DNA of 64,000 nt, from assembly GCA_963791595.1 (NCBI GenBank), contig CAWBTF010000014.1, positions 62,001 through 126,000 of the forward strand, read 5' to 3'. This document shows positions 25,587 to 36,437 of the stretch, one piece after another; within the stretch, counting starts at the first letter, position 1; each line of letters starts with the position of its first letter. Both the position numbers and the translations under genes were made by a program. Under the pieces are notes generated by a model. The model was not told the origin of the DNA, did no database searches, and saw only the letters and a program-made list of their open reading frames with translations. The DNA is from JAEMQF01 sp963791595. GTDB lineage: Bacteria; Pseudomonadota; Gammaproteobacteria; Burkholderiales; Burkholderiaceae_C.

Positions 25587-26183
25587 ATGAATCGCCTTAC
25601 CAAGCTTTCCACCCTCGCCAGCCTGGCTGTGCTGCCGCTCGCGGCGTTCGCCGCGCCGGAAACCTACACCGTCGATCCGCTGCACTCGTACCCGAGTTTC
25701 GCGGTGTCGCACTTGAACATGTCGACGATGATCGGCCGCTTCGAGCGCATGTCCGGCAAGGTCAGCATCGACCGCGCCGCGAAGAGCGGCTCGCTGGACG
25801 TGAAGATCGCCACCGCGTCGATCTCCACCGGCGACTCCAAGCGCACCGACGGTCAGCGTTCCCGCGACGAGCACCTGCGCGCGGCCGATTTCTTCAACAC
25901 GGCCGAGTTTCCCGACATGGTCTACAAGTCGACCAAGTTCAACTTCAACGGCGACAAGCTCGAAAGCGTGGAGGGCAACCTGACGCTGCTGGGCGTCACC
26001 AAGCCGGTCAAGCTGAACGTGGCGTCGTTCAACTGCGGCTCGAACCCGATGTCGAAGAAGGACATGTGCGGCGCCGACGTGAGCGGCTCGATCAAGCGCT
26101 CCGAGTTCGGCATGAAGTACGGCATTCCGGCGATCGGCGACGAGATCAAGCTGACGATCAACGTCGAGGCGTACAAGGAGTAA
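25587..26183 (+). CDS. YceI family periplasmic lipid-binding protein
   Basis: A 198-residue precursor with a signal peptide (residues about 1-22, ending AAFAAPE) starting at 25587 behind an ACGGAG ribosome binding site. YceI proteins form a lipocalin-like barrel that binds polyisoprenoids. The landmarks YTVDPLHSYPSFAVSHLNMS, the SGSLDVKIATASISTGD strand and HLRAADFFNTAEFPDM are all present. A Cys pair (ASFNCGSNPMSKKDMCGADV) near the end may form a disulfide. Confidence 0.92.
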   Translation: MNRLTKLSTLASLAVLPLAAFAAPETYTVDPLHSYPSFAVSHLNMSTMIGRFERMSGKVSIDRAAKSGSLDVKIATASISTGDSKRTDGQRSRDEHLRAADFFNTAEFPDMVYKSTKFNFNGDKLESVEGNLTLLGVTKPVKLNVASFNCGSNPMSKKDMCGADVSGSIKRSEFGMKYGIPAIGDEIKLTINVEAYKE

Positions 26184-26243
26184 GGCTGGGCCGCGCGGCG
26201 GGCCGTGAGTCCGGCCGCCGCGGTTCATCGGCCGTGCGGTCGC

Positions 26244-27741
26244 TCAGCGGCCGCTCGACCTGCGCAAGCGCGGGCTCACGCGATAGCGCTCGCCGCGGTA
26301 GCAGGCGTCCAGCGCGTCGAGTACCGCCACCGCGGCGGGGCCGCCCCAGTCGGCGAGCCATTCGAACGGCCCCTTCGGGTAGTTCACGCCGAGCTTCATC
26401 GCGGCATCCGCGCCTTCGGGCGTGCACACGCCTTGCTGCACGGCGTCTGACGCTTCATTGATCAGCATCGCGATCGTTCGCGCCACCACCAGGCCGGGCG
26501 TGTCCGCCACCTGCTGCGGGTTGAAGCCGAGCGCACGCAGCCACAACGGCACCGCCGCGCGCCACGCGTCCGACGCGCCTGCCGATGCCGCCCAGGCGAG
26601 CGCCTGGCCGGGCTCGGTGGCAAGCGGCAGGTCGAACACCGCGGCCTCTGCGCCGCGCTCGCTCGCGCCGCGGCCGTCGCTGAGCATGAGGGTCGCCGTA
26701 TCGATGCGCAAGCCGGTCTCGGCGCTCGCGGTGTCGCGCTCGAACGCCGCGCCCGCAGCGTGCAATGCGTCGGCAAAGCGCTGCGCCACCGCCCCGTTGC
26801 CGCGCACGGTCACCCGCTGCGCAGCGCGGAACCGGCGCGGGCTCGAAGACGGGCACGCCGGGCTTGGGCGCACCTGGCGCGTAGTCGAAGAAGCCGCGCC
26901 CCGACTTGCGGCCCAGCAACCCGCCGTCGACCATTTCGCGCTGCACCAGCGAAGGCATGTAGCGCTTGTCGAAGAAATTCGCCTCGAACACCGAGTTCGT
27001 GACGCCGAAATTCGTGTCGTGGCCGATCAGGTCCATCAGTTCGCACGGGCCCATGCGAAACCCCGCGCCGCGCAGGCAGGCGTCGATGACCTGCGGCGTC
27101 GCCGCCTGTTCCTGCAACAGCGCCAGCGCCTCGGCGTAGTAGGGGCGGGCGATGCGGTTCACGATGAACCCCGGCGTGCTCTTGGCATGGACCGGCGTTT
27201 TGCCCCATGTCTTGCTCAGATCGAAGATCGATTGCGCGACCGTGGCGTCGGTCTGCAAACCGGAGACGACCTCGACGAGCTTCATCAACGGCACGGGGTT
27301 GAAGAAATGCATGCCGACCAGCCGCGCCGGATGCTTCAGGCCGTTGGCGATGGCCGTCACGGAGATCGACGAGGTGTTGGTCGCGAGCACGCAGCCGCTG
27401 CCGACGATCGATTCGAGCTGCGCGAACAAGGCGCGCTTGGCGTCGGGCTTTTCGACGATGGCTTCGATGACGAGGCCGACGTCCGCCTCGGCATCGAGTG
27501 TGGCGATGGGCACGATGCGCGCGAGCGCGTCGTGCGCGACGGTCGGATCCAGTTTGCCTTTCGCGACGAGACCGTCAAGCGTCTTCGCGAGGCTCGCTTT
27601 GGCCTGCTGCGCCGCGCCGTCGCGGGCGTCGTGCAGCAGCACGCGGTGTCCGGCTTGCGCGGCGACCTGCGCGATGCCCGCGCCCATGATGCCGGCACCG
27701 ACCACGAGGATGGAGGCGCCCTTCAAGTTGTCGATGGTCAT
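26244..27741 (-). pseudogene. paaH: 3-Hydroxyacyl-CoA dehydrogenase PaaH-type, one frameshift
   Basis: The N-terminal two thirds carry the NAD-binding motif VVGAGIMGAGIAQVAAQAG, the catalytic block GMHFFNPVPLMKLVEVVSG and the first dimerisation domain (MGPCELMDLIGHD). At about 26818-26828 the frame changes; the C-terminal dehydrogenase domain (GFNPQQVADTPGLVVARTI ... KGPFEWLADWG) continues in another frame. One extra base explains it. Reconstructed length is about 498 residues, the normal PaaH/PaaC size. It would oxidise 3-hydroxyadipyl-CoA to 3-oxoadipyl-CoA, the step before the PcaF thiolase. The start at 27741 is preceded by GGAAA; an ATG four codons upstream is possible. Confidence 0.85.
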
Positions 27742-27760
27742 CGGTATTTCCATTGCCGGA

Positions 27761-27806
27761 CCCTCACCCCAACCCTCTCCCGCACGCGGGAGAGGGAGAG
27801 TGAGAG
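27761..27806. repeat. Palindromic dispersed repeat between paaH and boxA
   Basis: CCCTCACCCCAACC followed by an inverted repeat with 11-bp arms (27773-27783 and 27786-27796) and a two-base loop. It is the same element as at 11.5 kb. The hairpin may act as a transcription terminator or stabilise the boxCBA 3' end. Confidence 0.85.
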
Positions 27807-27823
27807 AAGGAGAATTCTCCAGG

Positions 27824-29095
27824 TCAGTACGTCTCGAGGTGCAGCCGGCCTTCTTTCTTCAGTGCGGCACCTACCGTGTCCCACGACAGGCCGGCCTGCT
27901 GCGCCACGTCGCGCAGCGCGAGCACGACGCCTTCTTCCATCGCTTTCAGGCCGCAGACGTAGAAGCAGGTGTTCGGGTCATGCAGCAGGGCCACCAGATC
28001 GGCGGCGCGTTCGCGCATCGCGTCTTGCACATAGCGCTTCGGCGCGCCGGGCGTGCGCGAGAACGCGAAATTGATGTCGATGAAGTCTTTCGGCAGGCTT
28101 TGCAGCGGGCCGAAATACGGCAGTTCTTCCTTCGTGCGCGCGCCGAAGAACAGCATCAATTTGCCGCTCTCGAATTTTCCGCTGGCGCGCAAGCGCCGCC
28201 GCCACTCCGTCATCGCGCGCATCGGCGCGCTGCCGGTGCCGGTGCAGATCATCACGATGTTGGAGCGCGGGTGGTTCGGCATGAGGAACGATGCGCCGAA
28301 CGGCCCGATCACCTGCACCGTGTCGCCCACCTTCAGGTCGCACATGTAGTTCGAGCCGACGCCGCGCACCGGGCGGCCTTCGTGGTCTTCGAGCACGCGC
28401 TTGATCGTCAGCGACAGGTTGTTGTAGCCGGGGCGCTCGCCGTTGCGCGGGCTGGCGATCGAGTACTGGCGCGCGTGGTGCGGCTTGCCGTGGGCGTCCA
28501 GGCCCGGCGGCAGGATGCCGATCGACTGGCCTTCGAGCACCGGGAACGGCATCGCGCCGAAGTCGAGCACGATGTGGTGGGTGTCGTAGTCGTGGCCTGC
28601 GGTGCGGCCGACTTCGGTGACACGCACGTTGCCCATCACCGTTGCCGTGACCGGGCTGGTCTTCGGCCCATACAGGTTCGTGTATGCATGCGCGGCAGAC
28701 CAGGGCGGCAGAGTCGCGCCCCAGGCGGAGGCGACGAACGGCGTTTCTCCGGCTTCGAGCTGCGTCGCTGGAACGGCTTGCGGCGCTGCCGCCGTCGCGC
28801 CGGCCTCCAGGCTTGCGCCTTCGGGAAGCTGCGTTGGAGCTGGAAGCTCGTCCCACGTCAGTTGTTCGTCGATCGAATAGGCCTGGGCCTTGAGCACGGT
28901 GCGCCAGTTGTCGATCGAGCCCGTCGGGCATGGCGAGATGCAGTCCATGCACAGATTGCACTTGGCCGCGTCGACGACGTAGTTGCGCGAGTCGTGCGTG
29001 ATCGCGCCGACCGGACAGGTGGCCTCGCAGGTGTTGCAGCGGATGCAGATCTCGGGGTCGATCAGGTGCTGCTTGATCACGGACAGGTCGGACAT
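27824..29095 (-). CDS. boxA: Benzoyl-CoA 2,3-epoxidase reductase component BoxA
   Basis: A 423-residue iron-sulfur flavoprotein that passes electrons from NADPH to the BoxB oxygenase. The N-terminal ferredoxin part binds two 4Fe-4S clusters through CIRCNTCEATCP (residues 17-28) and CNLCMDCISPCP; a linker of about 80 Ala/Pro-rich residues follows. The C-terminal part is a ferredoxin-NADP reductase with RQYSIASPRNGE (FAD) and ICTGTGSAPMRAM (NADP). The organisation is exactly that of known BoxA. It is the last gene of the boxC-boxB-boxA operon. Confidence 0.96.
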   Translation of the reverse strand: MSDLSVIKQHLIDPEICIRCNTCEATCPVGAITHDSRNYVVDAAKCNLCMDCISPCPTGSIDNWRTVLKAQAYSIDEQLTWDELPAPTQLPEGASLEAGATAAAPQAVPATQLEAGETPFVASAWGATLPPWSAAHAYTNLYGPKTSPVTATVMGNVRVTEVGRTAGHDYDTHHIVLDFGAMPFPVLEGQSIGILPPGLDAHGKPHHARQYSIASPRNGERPGYNNLSLTIKRVLEDHEGRPVRGVGSNYMCDLKVGDTVQVIGPFGASFLMPNHPRSNIVMICTGTGSAPMRAMTEWRRRLRASGKFESGKLMLFFGARTKEELPYFGPLQSLPKDFIDINFAFSRTPGAPKRYVQDAMRERAADLVALLHDPNTCFYVCGLKAMEEGVVLALRDVAQQAGLSWDTVGAALKKEGRLHLETY

Positions 29096-29110
29096 GGACG
29101 CGGCACCGCT

Positions 29111-30538
29111 TCAGCCGAATCGAACGTATTCGAAGTCGACAGGCTGGCGGTTGATTCCCATCACCGGCGGCGCGATCCAGTTCGCGAACTTACCGGGCTC
29201 GACCACACGGCCCATCAGCGATTGGACGAACGCGCTGTCTTGCGGGCTCGGCAACCACTTGTCGACGTTTGCGTTCCATTCAGCCTCGGACACCACCTGC
29301 CCTTCCGGCGAGACCTTCACCGCGGCCAGGGCGCCGATGTTGCGATGGAAGGCCTTGTGCGGCACTTTCAGGCGCGCCGGGATGCCGGCCTTGTCGAGCA
29401 CCCGGTTCCAGCGTTCGACGCCGGCGACCGAGTCCTTGATGAAATCGTCGCGCAGCACTTCGTTGAGCGCGTTCAGCATCGGCACTTCCTTCTCGACGAG
29501 CTGGCCGTTCTGAACGTTCAGCACCCGATAGGTCTGGCCGCGCAGCTGGTGGTCGTCGGCGCGCTTGCCTTCTTCGAAGCGGCCCTTCAGGCCCGAGCTG
29601 TAGAACGTGGCGGCGTTGCTCGACTCGTCGGCGCCGAACAGGTCGACCGTGACGCTGAAGTGGAAGTTCAGGTAACGCTGGAGGGTCGGCAGATCGATCA
29701 CGCCGGCCGCGCGCAGCCTGGCCGGGTCGTCGGTCTTCAGCTCATTCATCGCCGCCGCGGTGCGCTGGATCACGCGCGACACGCCGCTCTCGCCGACGAA
29801 CATGTGGTGCGCCTCTTCGGTGAGCATGAACTTCGTCGTGCGCGCCAGCGGGTCGAACGCGCTTTCGGCGAGCGCGCAGAGCTGGAACTTGCCGTCGCGG
29901 TCGGTGAAGTAGGTGAACATGAAAAAGCTCAGCCAGTCGGGCGTCGCTTCATTGAACGCGCCGAGGATGCGCGGGTTGTTCGCGTCGCCCGAGCGGCGCA
30001 CGAGCAGCGCGTCGGCTTCTTCGCGGCCGTCGCGGCCGAAGTGCTTGTGCAGCAGGTAGACCATCGCCCACAGGTGGCGGCCTTCTTCGACGTTGACCTG
30101 GAACAGGTTGCGCAGGTCGTATTGGCTGGGGCAGGTCAGGCCCAGATGGCGTTGCTGTTCGACCGACGCCGGCTCGGTGTCGCCCTGCGTGACGATGATG
30201 CGGCGGAGATTTGCGCGGTATTCGCCGGGAACATCGTTCCACGCCTTTTCGCCCTTGTGGTCGCCGAAGTGGATTTCGCGGTTCGCATCGCCAGGGTTGA
30301 GGAAGATGCCCCAGCGGTAGTCGCGCATCTTGGTGTAGCCGAACTGGGCCCAGCCTTGCGGGTCCACGCTGACGGCGGTGCGCAGGTAGACCTCATGGTC
30401 CTTCGAACCCTCGGGGCCGACTTCGCCCCACCAGTTCAGGAAGTTCGGCTGCCAGCCTTCGAGCGCGCGCTGCAAGGTGCGGTCTTCGCTCAGGTTGACG
30501 TTGTTGGGGATCTTTTCGCTGTAGTTGATGCTGCTCAT
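29111..30538 (-). CDS. boxB: Benzoyl-CoA 2,3-epoxidase oxygenase component BoxB
   Basis: A 475-residue di-iron oxygenase that converts benzoyl-CoA to 2,3-epoxybenzoyl-CoA with O2 and electrons from BoxA. The start at 30538 gives MSSINYSEKIPNNVNLSED, the known N-terminus; the upstream part of the open frame is a repeat. Iron ligands are expected in VNVEEGRHLWAM and in LTEEAHHMFVGE. It lies 15 bp before boxA and 68 bp behind boxC, so the order on the minus strand is boxC-boxB-boxA. Confidence 0.96.
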   Translation of the reverse strand: MSSINYSEKIPNNVNLSEDRTLQRALEGWQPNFLNWWGEVGPEGSKDHEVYLRTAVSVDPQGWAQFGYTKMRDYRWGIFLNPGDANREIHFGDHKGEKAWNDVPGEYRANLRRIIVTQGDTEPASVEQQRHLGLTCPSQYDLRNLFQVNVEEGRHLWAMVYLLHKHFGRDGREEADALLVRRSGDANNPRILGAFNEATPDWLSFFMFTYFTDRDGKFQLCALAESAFDPLARTTKFMLTEEAHHMFVGESGVSRVIQRTAAAMNELKTDDPARLRAAGVIDLPTLQRYLNFHFSVTVDLFGADESSNAATFYSSGLKGRFEEGKRADDHQLRGQTYRVLNVQNGQLVEKEVPMLNALNEVLRDDFIKDSVAGVERWNRVLDKAGIPARLKVPHKAFHRNIGALAAVKVSPEGQVVSEAEWNANVDKWLPSPQDSAFVQSLMGRVVEPGKFANWIAPPVMGINRQPVDFEYVRFG

Positions 30539-30560
30539 CTCGTGCTCCGTGTGTGTTGTG

Positions 30561-30598
30561 CTCCCTCTCCCTGCCAGGGAGAGGGTTGGGGTGAGGGT
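30561..30598. repeat. Palindromic dispersed repeat between boxC and boxB
   Basis: Inverted-orientation copy of the element at 11.5 kb. The arms CCCTCTCCCTG (30563-30573) and CAGGGAGAGGG (30575-30585) enclose one base and are followed by TTGGGGTGAGGG. It lies in the 5' region of boxB and could modulate the relative expression of boxC and boxB. Confidence 0.85.
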
Positions 30599-30606
30599 GT
30601 GTTCGC

Positions 30607-32268
<1,662 letters not shown>

Positions 32269-32339
32269 GGGCGGTTCTCCTGGGCTGAGTGGATTCACTC
32301 AAAAGCAACATACTGCATGTTTCTCTCAAGATGGCACGA

Positions 32340-32368
32340 ATAATATTGCATGCACTTTAGTGCGTCAA
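32340..32368 (-). promoter_or_regulatory. Predicted sigma70 promoter of the boxCBA operon
   Basis: On the minus strand TTGACG (32363-32368) and TATTAT (32340-32345) are separated by 17 bases, close to consensus. Transcription would start near 32333, giving a leader of about 65 bases to boxC. Confidence 0.75.
32352..32363. promoter_or_regulatory. Predicted BoxR operator in the boxC promoter
   Basis: GCACTTTAGTGC is a perfect inverted repeat inside the spacer of the promoter at 32340-32368. A related sequence, TGCAATATAGTGC, occurs at 33336-33348 in the start region of boxR. Binding here would block RNA polymerase, as expected of BoxR repression relieved by benzoyl-CoA. Confidence 0.65.
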
Positions 32369-32398
32369 GCATTCTTTCAGAAGCAAGCTCTCCGGCTT

Positions 32399-33355
32399 TC
32401 ATTCCGGCACCTTCAGCGCCTGCCGAACCATCGTGCGCAGCAGCTCGAACGTCGCCTCCAGCGGCTGGGCGCTCGTGTCCAGCGTCAGGTCGGCCTTCGA
32501 ATAGAACGCGGCACGGCCGGCGAGGATGTTGTGCAGGTCCTGCATCGCCTCTTTGCTCGCCGCCATCGGCCGCGTATCGCCCTGCGCGAGCACGCGCTGC
32601 ATGTGGTGCTCGGGGTCGGCCTTCAGCCACACCGTCGTGCAGTGAGCGAGCAGCTGGTTGAACGTCGCGGGGTCGGAGACCAGGCCGCCGGGCGTGGCGA
32701 GCACGGCCTCGGGGTAGATCTGGATTGCCTCTTCGAGCGCCCGGCGCTCGTAGCGGCGGTAGGCGTTGGTGCCATAGAGCGCCTGAATTTCGGCGATCGA
32801 GCAGCCGGCGAACTTCTCGATCTCGCCGCTCAGCTCGACGAAGGGGAAGCCCAAGTCTTGCGCGAGCAATTTGCCGAGCGTGGACTTGCCGGCGCCGCGC
32901 AAGCCGATCAGCGCCACGCGCGGGCTGCGCGCCACGTTGTCGCCACCCGTGCCGAGCAGCTTGCCGATCGCGACCCGGGCGCGGCGCAGGGTCGCTTCGT
33001 CGTGGTGTTCGAGCAGCTCGCGCAGCAGCAGCCATTCGGGTGATGACGTGGTGACGTCGCCCAGCAATTCGGCAAGCGAACATTGCAGCGCGGTGGCCAC
33101 TTGCAGCAGCACCAGCACCGAGACGTTGCCCACGCCGTATTCGAGGTTGGCCAGGTGGCGCTCGGACACGTCGGCCGCGATCGCGACCGCCTTGCGGGTC
33201 ATGCCGCGCCTGGCGCGCAGGTTGCGAGCGCGCTCGCCCAAGGCCGCGAGGAAAGGGTTTTTCTGGTTCGCTTCCGGCTCCGCTTCGGCTACTGTGGGCG
33301 CAGCCCTCGTCGAGGCAAGTGTTAACCCGGGTGAATGCAATATAGTGCTTGACAT
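32399..33355 (-). CDS. boxR: Transcriptional regulator BoxR
   Basis: A 318-residue two-domain regulator. The N-terminal XRE-type helix-turn-helix is at residues about 40-95 (MTRKAVAIAADVSERHLANL), and the C-terminal domain is a shikimate-kinase-like P-loop domain (VALIGLRGAGKSTLGKLLA, about residues 147-165) used in BoxR/BzdR to sense benzoyl-CoA rather than to phosphorylate. The start at 33355 is the only ATG in range, but the first 10 codons overlap a putative operator, so a later non-ATG start is possible. It is read from the same strand as boxCBA, with its own promoter region towards 33.4 kb. Confidence 0.93.
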   Translation of the reverse strand: MSSTILHSPGLTLASTRAAPTVAEAEPEANQKNPFLAALGERARNLRARRGMTRKAVAIAADVSERHLANLEYGVGNVSVLVLLQVATALQCSLAELLGDVTTSSPEWLLLRELLEHHDEATLRRARVAIGKLLGTGGDNVARSPRVALIGLRGAGKSTLGKLLAQDLGFPFVELSGEIEKFAGCSIAEIQALYGTNAYRRYERRALEEAIQIYPEAVLATPGGLVSDPATFNQLLAHCTTVWLKADPEHHMQRVLAQGDTRPMAASKEAMQDLHNILAGRAAFYSKADLTLDTSAQPLEATFELLRTMVRQALKVPE

Positions 33356-33377
33356 CAGTCTGCGCTGGTTCTAGCCT
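33336..33377 (+). promoter_or_regulatory. Possible promoter and BoxR-like site for the DUF4863-bclA operon
   Basis: On the plus strand TTGACA (33349-33354) is followed after 17 bases by TAGCCT (33372-33377). TGCAATATAGTGC (33336-33348) abuts the -35 box and resembles the motif in the boxC promoter. The -10 match is weak, so this is a proposal. Confidence 0.5.
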
Positions 33378-33432
33378 TCAGGTGTACGCACAATACTTCA
33401 TCTTCCCATCCACCGCAAGCGGATCGAAGCAA

Positions 33433-33921
33433 GTGACCCCACAAGAAACCCACTCATCCAGCATCGCCCAGTTCCGCCAGGCGCTCGCCGAGCTCACCCG
33501 GCAACTTGCCGGCAAGCCACTCGACGCCGCGCTGGACGCCTGGTTGAACGCCGAACACGGCGCCGGCAGCGCGAGCTACCGAAACTTGAAAAGCGCCTGC
33601 GAGACCGGCGTGGCGCAGGGGTGGCTCTGCGACCGCGAAGGCGGCGGCATCCGCTACGGGCGAATCTTCAAGGCAGCGCCAGACCTGCATGGCTTCTCGG
33701 TCGACGTGGTCGACATGAAAGATGTCGCCGGACCGCACCACACGCACCCGCTCGGCGAAATTGACCTGATCATGCCGATCGCTGGCGACGCCACGTTCGA
33801 CGGCCGGCCCGCCGGCTGGCTGGTCTGCCCACCGGGCAGCGCGCACCGGCCGACGGTGGCGCGGGGGCGCGCGCTGGTGTTGTACCTGCTGCCCGAAGGG
33901 CGCATTGATTTCACGCGCTGA
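33433..33921 (+). CDS. DUF4863 family protein of benzoate clusters
   Basis: A 162-residue protein (GTG start at 33433 preferred; an earlier start would overlap the promoter). The C-terminal half is cupin-like, with HHTHPLGEIDLIMPI containing the probable metal-binding histidines and PPGSAHRPTV. The family is DUF4863, whose characterised relative is thought to be a 4-hydroxylaminobenzoate lyase; the role here in a benzoate cluster is unknown. It is the first gene of the plus-strand unit that leads to the ligase. Confidence 0.78.
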   Translation: MTPQETHSSSIAQFRQALAELTRQLAGKPLDAALDAWLNAEHGAGSASYRNLKSACETGVAQGWLCDREGGGIRYGRIFKAAPDLHGFSVDVVDMKDVAGPHHTHPLGEIDLIMPIAGDATFDGRPAGWLVCPPGSAHRPTVARGRALVLYLLPEGRIDFTR

Positions 33922-34011
33922 ACTCACCCGGCCCACGTCACCGTCCTGCGCCGCCCGTTCCGCGCCACCCCTTAGAGACCGCACCGCCACTCTCGCCCCG
34001 GAGACAAGTTC

Positions 34012-35601
34012 ATGAGCGCCGAAACCCCTGTCCCCGCCCCCGGCGAGCGCTTCAACTTCGCCCAGCACCTGTTCGAGCGCAACGCCGTCAGGCCGGCGAA
34101 GGCTGCGTGCATCGACGATGCCGGCGTGCTCAGCTACGGCGAGCTCGCGCAGCGCGCGCGTCAGCTCGCGGCGGCGCTGCGCGGCCTGGGGATTCGGCGC
34201 GAAGAGCGCGTGATGCTGTTGATGCACGACTGCAACGACTGGCCGGTGGCCTTTCTCGGCGCGATGTACGCCGGCGTCGTGCCGGTGGCGCTGAACACGC
34301 TGCTCACCGCCGACGACTACGCCTACATGCTCGAGCACTCGCGTGCGCAGGCGGTGCTGGTGTCGGGCGCGCTGCTGCCGACACTGAGCCTGGCGATGAC
34401 GAAGGCGGAACACGAGGTGCAGAAGGTCATCGTGTCGAGAGTGGCCGCGCCGCTGGGCCCGACCGAGATCGATTTCGACTCCTTCGTGAAGTCTCATCCG
34501 CCCTTGCCGAAACCCGCCGCCACCGGCCCCGACGACCCCGGCTTCTGGCTCTACTCCTCGGGCTCGACCGGCCGGCCGAAAGGCACGGTGCACTCGCACG
34601 CGAACCCGTACTGGACGGCCGAGTTGTACGGCAAGGCCGTGCTCGGGCTGGTTGAGTCCGACGTCTGCTTTTCCGCGGCCAAGCTGTTCTTCGCCTACGG
34701 TCTGGGCAACGCGCTGAGCTTCCCGATGAGCGTGGGCGCGACGACGCTGCTGATGGCCGAGCGGCCGACGCCCGACGCGGTGTTCAAGCGCTGGACCGGC
34801 GCAACAGTCATTCTTGGCGGCGTGAAACCCACGGCCTTCTTCGGCGCACCCACGGGTTTTGCCGGAATGCTCGCGCACCCCAATCTTCCGGCGCGCGACG
34901 CGGTGGCGCTGCGCCTGGTGTCGTCCGCCGGCGAGGCGCTGCCCGCGGAGTTGGGCGAACGTTTCAAGCGCCACTTCGGCGTCGACATCGTCGACGGCAT
35001 CGGCTCGACCGAAATGCTGCACATCTTCCTCTCCAATCGACCGGACAAGGTGCGCTACGGCACGACCGGCTGGCCGGTGCCGGGATACACGATCGAATTG
35101 CGCGGCGAGAACGGCGAGCCCGTGCCGGCGGGCGAGATCGGCGACCTGTTCATCCAGGGCCCGTCCGCCGCGATGATGTACTGGGGCAACCGCGCCAAGA
35201 CACGCGACACGTTCCAGGGTGGCTGGACCAAGAGCGGCGACAAGTACGTGCGCAACGCCGACGCCAGCTACACCTACAGCGGGCGCAGCGACGACATGCT
35301 GAAGGTCAGCGGCATCTACGTCTCGCCGTTCGAAGTGGAAGCGACACTCGTGCAGCACGCCGCGGTGCTGGAAGCTGCGGTGATCGGCAAGGAAGACGTT
35401 GACGGGCTGACCAAGACCAAGGCCTTCGTCGTGCTCAAGGCGGGCCAGACGGCGAGCGAGGAGGAGCTGAAGGCCTTCGTGAAGGACCGCCTCGCGCCGT
35501 ACAAGTACCCGCGCTTCATCGAGTTCGTCGCCGAGCTGCCGAAGACGGCGACAGGCAAGATCCAGCGCTTCAAGCTCCGCGAACGCGAGCAGTTGAAGTG
35601 A
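34012..35601 (+). CDS. bclA: Benzoate-CoA ligase
   Basis: A 529-residue AMP-forming ligase that activates benzoate to benzoyl-CoA. Motifs: LYSSGSTGRPKGTVHSH (P-loop, about residues 181-197), KLFFAYGLGNALSFP and GIGSTEMLHIFLSNR (substrate and adenylate binding), GRSDDMLKVSGIYVSP (hinge) and the C-terminal catalytic lysine in KTATGKIQRFKL. The KLFFAYGLGN segment and overall sequence fit BclA/BadA-type aryl-CoA ligases. Together with boxABC it gives the complete entry into the box pathway. Confidence 0.94.
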   Translation: MSAETPVPAPGERFNFAQHLFERNAVRPAKAACIDDAGVLSYGELAQRARQLAAALRGLGIRREERVMLLMHDCNDWPVAFLGAMYAGVVPVALNTLLTADDYAYMLEHSRAQAVLVSGALLPTLSLAMTKAEHEVQKVIVSRVAAPLGPTEIDFDSFVKSHPPLPKPAATGPDDPGFWLYSSGSTGRPKGTVHSHANPYWTAELYGKAVLGLVESDVCFSAAKLFFAYGLGNALSFPMSVGATTLLMAERPTPDAVFKRWTGATVILGGVKPTAFFGAPTGFAGMLAHPNLPARDAVALRLVSSAGEALPAELGERFKRHFGVDIVDGIGSTEMLHIFLSNRPDKVRYGTTGWPVPGYTIELRGENGEPVPAGEIGDLFIQGPSAAMMYWGNRAKTRDTFQGGWTKSGDKYVRNADASYTYSGRSDDMLKVSGIYVSPFEVEATLVQHAAVLEAAVIGKEDVDGLTKTKAFVVLKAGQTASEEELKAFVKDRLAPYKYPRFIEFVAELPKTATGKIQRFKLREREQLK

Positions 35602-36437
35602 TGCGCCGCGACGATGCGCCGCTGGGAGAGGTGTGCTTCGCCGACATCGTCTGGCGCGGGCGCCCGGTGCGCATCGAACACCAATGGGTCGGCACGACCG
35701 ACCGCGCTGCGCCGCTGATCGTGTTCCTGCACGAAGGTTTGGGGTCGCTGTCAATGTGGAAGGACTTCCCGCAGCGGTTGTGCGAGGCAGCCGGCGCACG
35801 CGGCCTCGTCTATTCACGCCCCGGCTACGGCCGCTCGACGCCGCGCGCTGCCGATGAGCTGTGGGGCGTCGACTTCATGGACCGTCAGGCGCACGAAGTG
35901 CTGCCGGCGCTCTTCGCCGCGCTCGGCGTCGACACGCGCGCCCACCCGCCTTGGTTCTACGGCCACAGCGACGGCGGTTCGATCGCGCTGCTCTATGCGG
36001 CGGCCTACCCGGAGCAGGTGGCCGGTGCCATCGTCGCGGCGCCGCACATCATGGTCGAAGACATCTCGGTGCAAAGCATCGCGATGGCGCGCGAGGCGTA
36101 TGCGCAGACCGATCTGAAACAGCGCCTGGCCAGGTACCACGACGACCCCGATTCCGCGTTCGGCGGCTGGAACCAGGCCTGGCTGACACCGGCGTTTCGC
36201 GACTGGTCGATCGCCGACCGAATCGCGTCCATCACCTGCCCGCTGCTCGCCATCCAGGGCGTGCACGACGAGTACGGAACGCTGGAGCAGATTCGCGGCA
36301 TCGCGCGCCGCAAGCCCGGCACCGAACTGCTGGAGCTCGCCGACTGCGGGCATTCCCCGCATCGCGATCAGCCGGAAACAACGATCATTGCAAGTTCCCG
36401 ATTTATCCGGCGCCACACCCCAGGAGAGACACGATGA
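35601..36437 (+). CDS. Alpha/beta hydrolase of the box cluster
   Basis: A 278-residue alpha/beta hydrolase. The nucleophile elbow is YGHSDGGSIALL (Ser, about residue 115), the acid is probably the Asp in GVHDEYGTLEQI and the base the His in ADCGHSPHRDQP. It overlaps the ligase stop (TGATG), with GTG three bases earlier as an alternative start. Such hydrolases are regular members of aerobic benzoate-CoA clusters and may hydrolyse dead-end or aromatic esters/CoA esters; this one is not biochemically assigned. Confidence 0.88.
   Translation: MRRDDAPLGEVCFADIVWRGRPVRIEHQWVGTTDRAAPLIVFLHEGLGSLSMWKDFPQRLCEAAGARGLVYSRPGYGRSTPRAADELWGVDFMDRQAHEVLPALFAALGVDTRAHPPWFYGHSDGGSIALLYAAAYPEQVAGAIVAAPHIMVEDISVQSIAMAREAYAQTDLKQRLARYHDDPDSAFGGWNQAWLTPAFRDWSIADRIASITCPLLAIQGVHDEYGTLEQIRGIARRKPGTELLELADCGHSPHRDQPETTIIASSRFIRRHTPGETR

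Noticed and set aside
33454..35817. A 787-codon minus-strand open frame opposite the ligase gene
   Set aside because: The plus strand encodes an unmistakable benzoate-CoA ligase; the minus frame is Arg/Val/His-rich shadow sequence.
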